Of a stretch of DNA of 64,000 bases, positions 28,759-36,216 are shown in pieces. The notes beneath the pieces are model-generated. The model saw only the letters and a program-made list of their open reading frames with translations, did not search any database and was not told the DNA's origin. Positions within the stretch are counted from its first letter, which is position 1; the number at the start of each line of letters is the position of its first letter. A program made the position numbers and the translations under genes. The stretch is from Blastocatellia bacterium (GTDB lineage: Bacteria > Acidobacteriota > Blastocatellia > HR10 > J050), in the NCBI GenBank assembly GCA_025054955.1, contig JANWZE010000050.1:62001-126000 (forward strand), in the 5' to 3' direction.

Positions 28759-29418
28759 CTAAGCTTGCCAGAGCAGGTAAAAGCCCAAGCCAATGAGGAT
28801 CACACCGCTGAGCCGGTGAACCACTGACCACCAGCGAGTCAGAAATCGCAGTGATAAAAGAAGGTCAGCGCCTGTACCGACAGATACAAGTGGAAGGCCG
28901 ATTCCCACACCGTAGGTAAAGAGCAATCCTGAGCCATAAAGCACGCTCCCACGACTGGCCGTATGCGAAAGAATCGAAGCCAAAATAGGAGTTGCGCAAG
29001 GAAGGATCGCCAGAGAAAAGAACAAACAGGTGAGAAACGCACCGACTGTGCCGGTGCGGATGGGCCGCCAGTGGCGAATCCCTGGTACTTGGATAGTGAT
29101 GATCCCCAACAAGTGCAAACCCATTACAATCGGTATCACAGCGAGAAGATAACGCACCGCTGGATGCACACCGCCGAATATTCCACCAGCAAGCACCGCG
29201 ATCAATCCCAAGATCGCCGTGGCCGTCGCAAGCTCGATAGCAAACCACCCCGATAGCCACGCGCACCGCTTCATCGTGGGTTCACAGTATCCACCCAAGT
29301 AGCCAACGAGCGCCGGGACCATCGTGTAGCAGCAGGGATTGAAGCCGGTCACCAGTCCGCCCATAAACGTCAGCACAAAGGCGGTCAGGGAGCCGAGTTC
29401 GATGTTCTGTGGGTTCAT
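28759..29418 (-). CDS. CcdA/DsbD-like thiol-electron transport membrane protein
   Basis: A 219-residue protein with six hydrophobic helices. It keeps the two CcdA-family cysteine sites: FNPCCYTMVPALVGY near residue 27 and ILPCATPILASIL near 140. Family members carry reducing power from cytoplasmic thioredoxin across the membrane to outside thiol proteins. It overlaps the thioredoxin-like gene (ATGA) and lies in an ArsR-controlled operon that ends with a metal ATPase relic, so it may keep metal- or metalloid-handling thiols reduced. A role in cytochrome c maturation is the alternative, less favoured by the context. Confidence 0.85.
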   Translation of the reverse strand: MNPQNIELGSLTAFVLTFMGGLVTGFNPCCYTMVPALVGYLGGYCEPTMKRCAWLSGWFAIELATATAILGLIAVLAGGIFGGVHPAVRYLLAVIPIVMGLHLLGIITIQVPGIRHWRPIRTGTVGAFLTCLFFSLAILPCATPILASILSHTASRGSVLYGSGLLFTYGVGIGLPLVSVGTGADLLLSLRFLTRWWSVVHRLSGVILIGLGFYLLWQA

Positions 29419-29837
29419 TGTAACGTTCCTTTCAAACGCTCCAGCGCCTGCTCAATACGCGCGGCCGTTTGACTGTCCTCACCTTCAAAGCGTTCCTCGA
29501 CCACGCCCGTTGGCGATACAAGCAAGATCGTCGGCAGCACCCGGACCTGATATTGCTCCATGATACTTTTCTCGCGCTCAACATCTGGCCGCCGCACCTC
29601 CACTTTCCCAGCCATCTCTCTCTCAGCTCGATCCGCATAGGCGTAGATGCGGCGGCAACCTTCATCTTGATCTGAGGGGTCATGGAACAGATAAAAAACG
29701 GGTTTGCCTTGCGTGCTTTTCGAGAGTGTCGTAGTCGTAGCTGACGGCGGTTGAGGCTGTTGCCTTCTGCTTGTCAGCTTTACAGCAATAACGGCAACCA
29801 CGGCCACAATGATCAGAATCAGAATAACTCGCTTCAT
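29415..29837 (-). CDS. Membrane-anchored thioredoxin-fold protein without CXXC
   Basis: A 140-residue protein with an N-terminal helix (residues 4-20) and a thioredoxin-like fold: VFYLFHDPSD, an alpha helix, VEVRRPDVE, then the cis-Pro loop VRVLPTILLVSPTG and a C-terminal helix. Where CXXC would stand only one cysteine occurs (EGCRRIY), so disulfide exchange by the normal mechanism is doubtful. Binding, or a one-cysteine reaction, is possible. It overlaps both neighbours by four bases and so is co-translated with the MtrA-like and CcdA-like genes. Confidence 0.75.
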   Translation of the reverse strand: MKRVILILIIVAVVAVIAVKLTSRRQQPQPPSATTTTLSKSTQGKPVFYLFHDPSDQDEGCRRIYAYADRAEREMAGKVEVRRPDVEREKSIMEQYQVRVLPTILLVSPTGVVEERFEGEDSQTAARIEQALERLKGTLQ

Positions 29838-31015
29838 GGCTCAATGCTCCTTTCCACTCGCCGTGAGGCGACGGCGCCACCTTCATAAACATTTCCCGTT
29901 GCCCCATCCTGGACGTATTTGAATCCGTGCTTCATGCTCAGTTCCGCCCGCTCCAACTCTTTTCCCAAATAGGCGGCATGAGAGAGCTGCGTGACCCAGC
30001 CGTTTTTGATGATCGTCCAGTAGAGGCTCCTGGCCGTGTCGCCTTCGATGATCCTTAAGAGCCGGTTATCGTAGGAGTAATGCTCCACAAGGATCACCTT
30101 TCTTTCCGGTTGCGGAAGGATGACGAAATAACCGGCTTCGTCCATCTCAACGTGGGTCGGCTCTTCCGCTTGAATGAGCGGCGCGGCGGAAATCCGAATG
30201 GGCTTGGCTTCTTCAATGTACTTGCCGCGTCCACAGGATGAACTGAGCCCCTTCGAGAGTTCTTTGAGTTTTTCGATGATGAGCTTCACATCTTCGCATC
30301 CGATCAGGTCTACAACCCGCACTTGTTCTCTGAAGGCTTCCACTTCATCGCGAGTGACGTTCTTCAAAATGGGACGCTTCCCCGGAGAACCTATTACCCT
30401 CATGCTCTCATCAACACCGTTTTTCCACAACGCCAGAAATGTGCTGCCGGTCCGGTGCCCTTGAGGTTCTTTGCCAACCAGAAGAAGGAAGCGAATGGTC
30501 GGATTGGTGATCGTGTTCTTGATGACCTTATCAATGCCAATGTTTTCTGTCTCCGTCTTTCCAACGATGCAAAGTTCTCTCGGCCTCAGGCGGGCCAGCG
30601 CCTCGGCCAATTCCACACTGGCCAGAGTCGAGACCGCGACTGAACAACTTGGACCATCACAAAAAGCAAAATACTCTCCTGGCACCGGCGGCCATATCTG
30701 CTCTCTCACGTTAAAGGCGCAACTTAACGATTGAGCTTCGGCGGCTTCAGGAACAGCTTGATGAAAAACGTTCATCGCTACGGCCGGGAAGCAGTACTCG
30801 CACCCCAGGCACGCATACTTGATCGGTTCCATCTGTTTCAGCCAGGATCCGATCTGTTTCAGCAAATCCGAAGCAGCTTCGCTTTTGAGTGTGGGAAGAG
30901 CGGACTCGATCTTTTCCAACGTCTCCTTCATGCAGCCACACTGCCGGCATTTGGCCAAGCCCATGCCCGCTTGTAATTCGGCTCGGATTTTCTCACTCGG
31001 CTCTTGACCAGTCAT
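29834..31015 (-). CDS. MtrA-like (H4MPT methyltransferase subunit A) protein with Cys-rich N-terminus and DUF4346
   Basis: A 393-residue, three-part protein. Residues ~19-76 are cysteine-rich (CRQCGCMKETLE at 23-34; ACLGCEYCFPA at 68-78), a possible Fe-S or metal site. Residues ~108-255 match archaeal MtrA, the corrinoid subunit of methyl-H4MPT:coenzyme M methyltransferase (WPPVPGEYF, SVAVSTLASVELAE, GKTETENIGIDKVIKN, NPTIRFLLLVGKEPQGHRTG). The GH at 186-187 corresponds, from memory, to the region of the cobalt-ligand His84. Residues ~290-375 match DUF4346 (LVEHYSYDNRLL, LSHAAYLGKELERAE, YVQDG). It lies 45 bases after arsR and overlaps the thioredoxin-like gene. Function unknown. A corrinoid-linked step in metal(loid) methyl transfer is my guess. 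Confidence 0.75.
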   Translation of the reverse strand: MTGQEPSEKIRAELQAGMGLAKCRQCGCMKETLEKIESALPTLKSEAASDLLKQIGSWLKQMEPIKYACLGCEYCFPAVAMNVFHQAVPEAAEAQSLSCAFNVREQIWPPVPGEYFAFCDGPSCSVAVSTLASVELAEALARLRPRELCIVGKTETENIGIDKVIKNTITNPTIRFLLLVGKEPQGHRTGSTFLALWKNGVDESMRVIGSPGKRPILKNVTRDEVEAFREQVRVVDLIGCEDVKLIIEKLKELSKGLSSSCGRGKYIEEAKPIRISAAPLIQAEEPTHVEMDEAGYFVILPQPERKVILVEHYSYDNRLLRIIEGDTARSLYWTIIKNGWVTQLSHAAYLGKELERAELSMKHGFKYVQDGATGNVYEGGAVASRRVERSIEP

Positions 31016-31060
31016 AGCATTTGCTCATCGGCTCACCAATGCCATTTCGCGTTTCGTCTT

Positions 31061-31462
31061 CTACCGCACTCTCTTGGCCGTCCTACCTGGCAGCAACCTC
31101 TCCTTTTGTATCCCGATAAGGCATTTCCCGCCGACGCGAAGGCGCAGGCGCTTCTTCAGCTCTCGCTCGTCCCTCGCTACCAGAGTTCTTGGGATTAACG
31201 CGAGGGTGTCAAAGAGGGCTTGCATGAATGGCTCATCAGCATCAGGTAACAAGTAATAGACCCAACGGCCCTCCTTCCGCTCGGTGATGAGTCCCGCCTG
31301 CTTCAACACCTTCAAATGCTTGGAAACGTTGTACTGGGGCACTTCCAGCGAATCAACCAGTTCGCAGACACACAGCCCATTCTCAGCGGCCATCAGTAGG
31401 TGCATGATGCGCAGCCGCGTTTCATCGCCCAGGGCCTTAAAAATTTCGATATACTCGTTCAT
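31061..31462 (-). CDS. ArsR/SmtB-family metal-sensing repressor
   Basis: A 133-residue winged-helix regulator. It begins MNEYIEIFKALGDETRLRI, the canonical ArsR start, and has the metal-binding ENGLCVCELVDSL site (cysteines at ~32 and 34), the recognition helix YNVSKHLKVLKQAGLI and the wing ERKEGRWVYYLL. The CVC motif in helix alpha-3 fits As(III)/Cd/Pb sensors. A long frame goes further upstream to 31669, but it passes through a repeat element, so ATG 31462 is chosen. It probably represses the operon that follows on the same strand (MtrA-like, thioredoxin-like, CcdA-like, P-type ATPase relic). The C-terminal ~30 residues are basic and low in family likeness. Confidence 0.88.
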   Translation of the reverse strand: MNEYIEIFKALGDETRLRIMHLLMAAENGLCVCELVDSLEVPQYNVSKHLKVLKQAGLITERKEGRWVYYLLPDADEPFMQALFDTLALIPRTLVARDERELKKRLRLRVGGKCLIGIQKERLLPGRTAKRVR

Positions 31463-31469
31463 TGCTCGA

Positions 31470-31493
31470 ATGCTTATATGCGCTATGAAGCAT
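31470..31493 (-). promoter_or_regulatory. Candidate ArsR operator
   Basis: A dyad ATGCTT, 12 bases, AAGCAT seven bases upstream of the arsR start, in an AT-rich patch. ArsR-family operators are imperfect AT-rich dyads over the promoter, so this is where autoregulation is expected. No clear -35/-10 pair could be placed. Confidence 0.4.
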
Positions 31494-31548
31494 ATTTCTA
31501 CTCTCCGACTTGTCAAGGGCATTCTCAACCATCCATTGATGTGTCGAA

Positions 31549-31691
31549 CTAAGTAGGTGGACAAACGTCCTGGGACATTTTGGGAGGGACAGGACGTTTC
31601 GGAGTGCGGTGACATGTCACCGCTTTCCGACCAAAGCTGCGACACGTCGCAGCACTCTAAAAACGCCACGAACTTTTGCCACGTTGCTTAG
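31549..31691 (+). repeat. 142-bp three-hairpin element, copy A
   Basis: A related copy is at 42024-42164. Ends CTAAGTAGGTGGACAAAC and TTTGCCACGTTGCTTAG are imperfect inverted repeats. Inside are three stems: AAACGTCCTG/CAGGACGTTT (31563-31599), GCGGTGAC/GTCACCGC and GCTGCGAC/GTCGCAGC. It sits just upstream of arsR, pointing away. It could be a mobile MITE-like element or a structured RNA. Confidence 0.7.
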
Positions 31692-31752
31692 AAGCGGCCT
31701 CATAAATACCTCGGTTCGCTATAATCACGAATTATGGCAAGACGAGAAGAAT

Positions 31753-31856
31753 TATAGCGATTTTTAATTGCCTTTACTCGGGGAGCGCCCGCCTTGCGGG
31801 CTCATGCACGCTGGAGTGTGCGCTCCCAGGGTAGATTGATTCACAAACCGCTCTAA
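31753..31856 (-). repeat. ~100-bp palindromic MITE-like repeat, copy 4 (inverted)
   Basis: The family in reverse orientation: TTATAGCGATTTTTAATTGCC at the left, read here as TTATAGCGATTTTTAATTG, and TTCACAAACCGCTCTAA at the right. Its centre folds as two small hairpins (GCCCGCcttGCGGGC and GCACGCtggaGTGTGC) inside an outer stem GGGAGCGC/GCGCTCCC, a cruciform. The gap 31463-32005 holds this element, the 142-bp element and nothing else recognisable. Confidence 0.75.
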
Positions 31857-32005
31857 AGCAGTGCAATTAACGATGGATATTGCCTGGGCGCCAAGCAATT
31901 CAGCGCAAGCCATTAGGCTTCACACCGGCCGCCATCCGGCATGTAGATAGGCCGGGCAAACAGGCGCACGCAGTCTGTTCCGGCGATGGCTCAATGTGAC
32001 TGCCC

Positions 32006-32392
32006 TCACCGCGCTTCTTCAATGATCTGAAGCACGATGCTTTCTACCTCCGACGCCAAACCTTCAATCCCGGCGTGAGGGAAGAACTGTGCAATCGAAG
32101 TCGGCAGCAACGTGCTGATGTGCGTCCGACCGCCGGCGACATACACACTGATGGGGCAGGGCAACATCAGCGAAATCTTCACGTCCTTGTCGAGCACCTG
32201 GCTCGCGTACTTGGCATTGCAGATTTCGATGATCTTCAGCGGCTCGCGTGGGAATCCCTTTTCTGCCAATGTCGCCGCCACATCGTGTGTGGTCAGCACG
32301 CGGAATCCCTTCTCGGCTGCCTTCTGCTCGATGGCCGTGACGGCCTCATCAAACGATTTCTCAGTTGTGACTGTCTTCTCAAATGCGTTCAT
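32006..32392 (-). CDS. DUF302 family protein
   Basis: A 128-residue protein of the DUF302 family, with the typical order: N-terminal strand and helix (KSFDEAVTAIEQKAAEKGF), VLTTHDVAATLAEKG, IIEICNAKYASQVL and LPCPISVYVAGGRT. The conserved MLPCPISVY segment with its cysteine is intact. No reaction is known. In many genomes DUF302 genes neighbour metal-stress or thiol-redox genes. ATG 32392 is chosen for the AGGAGGAC site seven bases ahead, giving an 11-residue shorter N-terminus than the longest frame. Confidence 0.8.
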   Translation of the reverse strand: MNAFEKTVTTEKSFDEAVTAIEQKAAEKGFRVLTTHDVAATLAEKGFPREPLKIIEICNAKYASQVLDKDVKISLMLPCPISVYVAGGRTHISTLLPTSIAQFFPHAGIEGLASEVESIVLQIIEEAR

Positions 32393-32414
32393 CGTTGTCC
32401 TCCTGGAAAATGAC

Positions 32415-32472
32415 TGGGAGCGCACGCCTCTGGCGTGCCGGTTGAGCCCGCTGGAAGCGGGCGCTCCCAGGT
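32415..32472 (+). repeat. Core of the MITE-like repeat family (copy 5, ends lost)
   Basis: Only the cruciform centre remains: outer arms TGGGAGCGC/GCGCTCCCA, inner hairpins GCACGCCtctGGCGTGC and GCCCGCtggaaGCGGGC. It lies upstream of the DUF302 gene. The rest of the gap 32473-32765 shows no gene. Confidence 0.6.
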
Positions 32473-32765
32473 TTCTTCGTTCGGGATGTGCGCGACCACA
32501 TGAGCATTCCTCTGAATTGATTGTTGCGTGCTACGTAAAAGCCCTCTCGCTTTCGTCTAGATCGCTCCTTCCCCTCGCTCGCCGGTTCGGACTTAATCAC
32601 GTCATCCACTGTCGAGATGAAGATTTTTCCTGTCGCCCGGAGTGCCGATGTGGTGTGCGCTCGAATGGTGCGAACAACCGCTTCGGCAATCTGCTCGAGC
32701 ATGACAAGTTTAAATTAACTTTCTTACCATATCCACACATCCAACGGCTTCAACCCTGACGGGGT

Positions 32766-32870
32766 CGCACCGCTGCATGAGTTGAACCCTTTCAAGGTTG
32801 TTCGAGGCGAAGCTGCCTCACCACTTGGCTTCAGCCGCACCGCTGCATGACTTGAACCCTTTCGAGGTTG
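32766..32870 (+). repeat. Two 35-bp direct repeats separated by exactly 35 bp
   Basis: The repeat at 32766-32800 and the one at 32836-32870 begin CGCACCGCTGCATGA and continue STTGAACCCTTTCRAGGTTG, with two mismatches between copies. The spacer is 35 unrelated bases. Flanking stretches at 32747 and 32917 (TTCAACCCTGACGGGGTCGC, AGTCCCCTTCGGGGACT) vaguely resemble the second half. No cas gene is in the window. It may be a relic of a CRISPR-like array or a simple tandem duplication. Confidence 0.4.
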
Positions 32871-33017
32871 CACTGGAGGGAACTGCCAATCCAGCAGCGT
32901 TGCGACCGGCTATTGAATCAGTCCCCTTCGGGGACTTCTTCTACCAAATGCACTGCACAGAACATCGGAGACAGATGCTTGGGACGTTCTGCTCCTGTGC
33001 TCCATCGCGTTTCATCA

Positions 33018-33106
33018 AACATGACCGTTCTCCGACTCTTGGTATTATGACCCCTAGCTTCTGGCTTCTGGCTCAAACATGGCCTTTCTCCGGATCGTTG
33101 GCATCG
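33018..33106 (+). repeat. Two copies of the short AACATG...TTGGTATT dispersed repeat
   Basis: Copies at 33018-33048 and 33076-33106 (AACATGACCGTTCTCCG; AACATGGCCTTTCTCCGG) are separated by 27 bases. They lie just beyond the stop of the czcA gene, on the opposite strand. Confidence 0.5.
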
Positions 33107-33124
33107 TCATTTCAGTTCGGATTT

Positions 33125-36100
33125 CTACCCGACCTGCTTCTTCTCAAACCAACGATAAATTGTGGGGAGAACCAGCAGCGTGAGCAAGGTGGAGGTGATG
33201 AGGCCGCCGATGACGACCGTGGCCAGTGGACGTTGCACTTCGGCCCCGGCGCTGGTAGAAAGCGCCATCGGAGCAAATCCGAGACTCGCCACGAGCGCCG
33301 TCATGAGCACAGGGCGCAAACGAGCGAGAGCGCCTTGCACAATGGCGTCATCAAGCGACAGACCCTGCTCGCGGAGTTGACTGATGAACGTCACCATGAC
33401 GATGCCGTTGAGCACAGCCACGCCAAACAGAGCAATGAAACCGATGCCTGCCGAGATGCTAAAAGGCATGCCTCGCACCATAAGAGCAAAGATGCCGCCC
33501 GTCAGTGCCATCGGCACATTCAGATAAATGAGCAGAGCCAGACGGACAGAGCCAAAAGCCATGTAGAGAATGACGAAGATCACCAAGAGCGTGAGCGGCA
33601 CTATCACGGCCAGCCGCTGCGTCGCCCGTTGGAGATTCTCAAACTGGCCGCCCCACTCCAGATAGTATCCGGCAGGCAGGCTCACCTGATTGCCGATGCG
33701 CTGCTGCGCCTCGGCGATGAAACTGCCCAGGTCTCGGCCTCGCACATTGCACTCGACCACGATGCGGCGTTGAATGTCTTCACGGCTCACCTGAGCTGGG
33801 CCGCTATTGAGTCGGATGTCGGCCAGTTGCGCCAAGGGGATCAATCGCCCCTGTGAATCAGCCACCGGAATGTTGGCCAGCGCCTGCGTATCTGCGGCCA
33901 CCGCCTCCGGCAGCCGCACGATCAGATCAAAGCGTCGCTGCCCTTCAAAAATAGTGCTCACCACTTTGCCCACGCGAGCCGCTTGAATCACATCCAACAC
34001 ATCCGCCGCATTGATCCCATACCGCGCAATCCGCTCGCGATCCACCACGATGCGGATCATTGGCAATCCAGCAATCTGTTCTGCCTTCACATCGGCCGCG
34101 CCAGGCACGCGGCTCAGGACGCGGACAATCTCATCGGCTTTCGCTTTGAGCACGTCGAGGTCTTCGCCGAAGACTTTCACAGCGATGTCGGAACGCACGC
34201 CCGCGATCAATTCATTGAAGCGCATTTCAATCGGCTGCGTGAAGCCGAAGCCGGAGCCGGGCACCTGGCGCGCCAGCGCCTCGTTCATCTTTTCGATGAG
34301 TTCCTCTTTGGTCCCGGCTGTCGTCCACTGGCTGCGGGGCTTCAGGATGACGAAGACGTCCGACAGCTCGATGCCCATCACGTCTGTGGCTACTTCTGGG
34401 CTCCCTGTGCGGGAGACGACTTTGATCACTTCGGGGAACTGGCTGAGCACCCGCTCGATGCGCATCGTCGAAGCGACCGATTCACTCAAAGCCACGCTCG
34501 GCAACCGCCAAGCATGCAACGTAATGTCTCCCTCATCCAGCCGGGGAATGAACTCCCGGCCAAGCCACGGAACGAGCGCAAGACTTGTCAGAAAAGTCGC
34601 GACGGCCACGGCCACGGTGATCCTCGGATGTGAGATGACCCGCTGTAGTGTCGGCGCGTACACATGGCGCATCGCCCGCATCAAAAAGGTCTCTTTTTCA
34701 CTCACCTGCCTGGTCATGAAAAACGAGACGAGCACCGGCATCAGCGTCATGGCGAGAATGAGCGCCCCGATCAGCGCGAATACCACCGTATAGGCCATCG
34801 GCTTGAACATCTTGCCTTCGATGCCCACCAACGACAGGATCGGAATATAAGCGGCAATGATGATCATCTCCCCGAACTGACTAGCACGGCGCACTTCCAC
34901 GCAGGCGTTGCGAATGACTTCGATCCGCTCCGTTGGCGTCAGCATCCGTCCGAGTGCTTGGGCCCGTTCGGCCAATCGTCGCATGCAGTTTTCCACAACG
35001 ATGACTGCTGCATCTACGATCAACCCGAAGTCAATGGCACCGAGGCTCATCAGATTTGCCGAGACGTGAGCTGTGCGCATGCCGGTGAAGGCCATGAGCA
35101 TCGAGAGAGGGATGACGGAGGCCACAATCAGCCCGGCGCGGACATTCCCCAGAAAAAGAAAGAGCACAGCAATGACCAGCAATGCGCCTTCAACCAGGTT
35201 GTTGCGGACGGTGCGAATGACGCGGCTGACGAAATCCGCCCGGTCATAGAACGGCACAATGCGCACCCCTGGGGGCAGCGACGGTTTGATCTGCTCAATC
35301 TTCTGCTTGACGCGCTCGACCACCTGGTTGGCATTCTCGCCGGCGAGCATTTGGACCATGCCGATGACGGTCTCCCCTGTCCCGTGAGCCGTCGCCGCGC
35401 CGATGCGGAGCATCGCGCCTTCGCGCACCTGGCCAAGCTGGCGCACGTAAACAGGTGTCCCATCGGCGCCGACGTCCACCACGACGTTTTCCACATCGTG
35501 CATGTTACGAACGAGCGCTTCGCCGCGAATGATATACTGCTCTTGGTTGTGCTCGATGTAACCACTGCCGGCGTTGGCGTTGTTGCGTTCCAGGGCTTCA
35601 AAGACCTTACTGAGAGGGATGCGGTAGGCGACGAGTTTCTGTGGGTCAATGACCACATGATACTGCTTGGCCAGTCCGCCCCATGCGTTGACTTCAACCA
35701 CACCCGGCACGGAGCGGAGGCGGAACGCAATCTGCCAGTCCAGGATCGTGCGCAGCTCCATCGGGCTGTAGCCGTCGCCTTCGACGGTGAAGTGGTAGAC
35801 TTCTCCCAACCCCGTTGTGAGCGGACCCATTTCCGGTCGCCCGTATTGTGGCGGGATTTGCTCGACAGCTTGTTGGAGGCGCTCGTTGACCAACTGCCGC
35901 GCAAAGTACCGGTTGACGCTCTCCTCGAAGATCACCGTGACGGCGGACAGGCCATAGCGCGAAACCGAGCGAATCTCTTGCAGGTCAGGCAATCCGCTCA
36001 TGGCCGCCTCAATGGGATAGGTGATGAACTGTTCCACCTCCACCGGTCCCAGCGCGGGCGCTTTGGTGAGTATCTGCACCTGCACAGGCGTGATGTCAGG

Positions 36101-36214
36101 GACCGCGTCAATGGTCAGCCGTTGCAAGTTGTGGACGCCGACGCCGATGACCAGCAGTGTGAGCACAACGATCAGGAAGCGATACGTCAGTGAGAGTTCG
36201 ATGATGCGATGCAT
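33125..36214 (-). CDS. czcA: Heavy-metal efflux RND pump, CzcA type
   Basis: A 1029-residue inner membrane pump of the HME-RND family with the usual 12-helix layout: helix 1, periplasmic loop (~35-335), helices 2-7, second loop (~560-870), helices 8-12. The helix-4 motif DFGLIVDAAVIVVEN (~395-410) has the DFGxxVD pattern of Zn/Co/Ni/Cd pumps rather than the Cu/Ag type (AIGxxxDAA), so divalent zinc-like cations are the likely substrate. It exports metal by proton antiport through CzcB and CzcC. The ATG overlaps no gene but lies two bases after the czcB stop. It is the last gene of czcCBA. Confidence 0.93.
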   Translation of the reverse strand: MHRIIELSLTYRFLIVVLTLLVIGVGVHNLQRLTIDAVPDITPVQVQILTKAPALGPVEVEQFITYPIEAAMSGLPDLQEIRSVSRYGLSAVTVIFEESVNRYFARQLVNERLQQAVEQIPPQYGRPEMGPLTTGLGEVYHFTVEGDGYSPMELRTILDWQIAFRLRSVPGVVEVNAWGGLAKQYHVVIDPQKLVAYRIPLSKVFEALERNNANAGSGYIEHNQEQYIIRGEALVRNMHDVENVVVDVGADGTPVYVRQLGQVREGAMLRIGAATAHGTGETVIGMVQMLAGENANQVVERVKQKIEQIKPSLPPGVRIVPFYDRADFVSRVIRTVRNNLVEGALLVIAVLFLFLGNVRAGLIVASVIPLSMLMAFTGMRTAHVSANLMSLGAIDFGLIVDAAVIVVENCMRRLAERAQALGRMLTPTERIEVIRNACVEVRRASQFGEMIIIAAYIPILSLVGIEGKMFKPMAYTVVFALIGALILAMTLMPVLVSFFMTRQVSEKETFLMRAMRHVYAPTLQRVISHPRITVAVAVATFLTSLALVPWLGREFIPRLDEGDITLHAWRLPSVALSESVASTMRIERVLSQFPEVIKVVSRTGSPEVATDVMGIELSDVFVILKPRSQWTTAGTKEELIEKMNEALARQVPGSGFGFTQPIEMRFNELIAGVRSDIAVKVFGEDLDVLKAKADEIVRVLSRVPGAADVKAEQIAGLPMIRIVVDRERIARYGINAADVLDVIQAARVGKVVSTIFEGQRRFDLIVRLPEAVAADTQALANIPVADSQGRLIPLAQLADIRLNSGPAQVSREDIQRRIVVECNVRGRDLGSFIAEAQQRIGNQVSLPAGYYLEWGGQFENLQRATQRLAVIVPLTLLVIFVILYMAFGSVRLALLIYLNVPMALTGGIFALMVRGMPFSISAGIGFIALFGVAVLNGIVMVTFISQLREQGLSLDDAIVQGALARLRPVLMTALVASLGFAPMALSTSAGAEVQRPLATVVIGGLITSTLLTLLVLPTIYRWFEKKQVG

Positions 36215-36216
36215 CG

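Noticed and set aside
31463-31669. N-terminal extension of the ArsR regulator to 31669
   Set aside because: It runs through the 142-bp repeat element, and the family begins at ATG 31462.
34664-36193. 509-aa open frame on the + strand
   Set aside because: It is the antisense of czcA, which has strong family motifs; the frame is His/Asp-rich in the way reversed GC-rich genes are.
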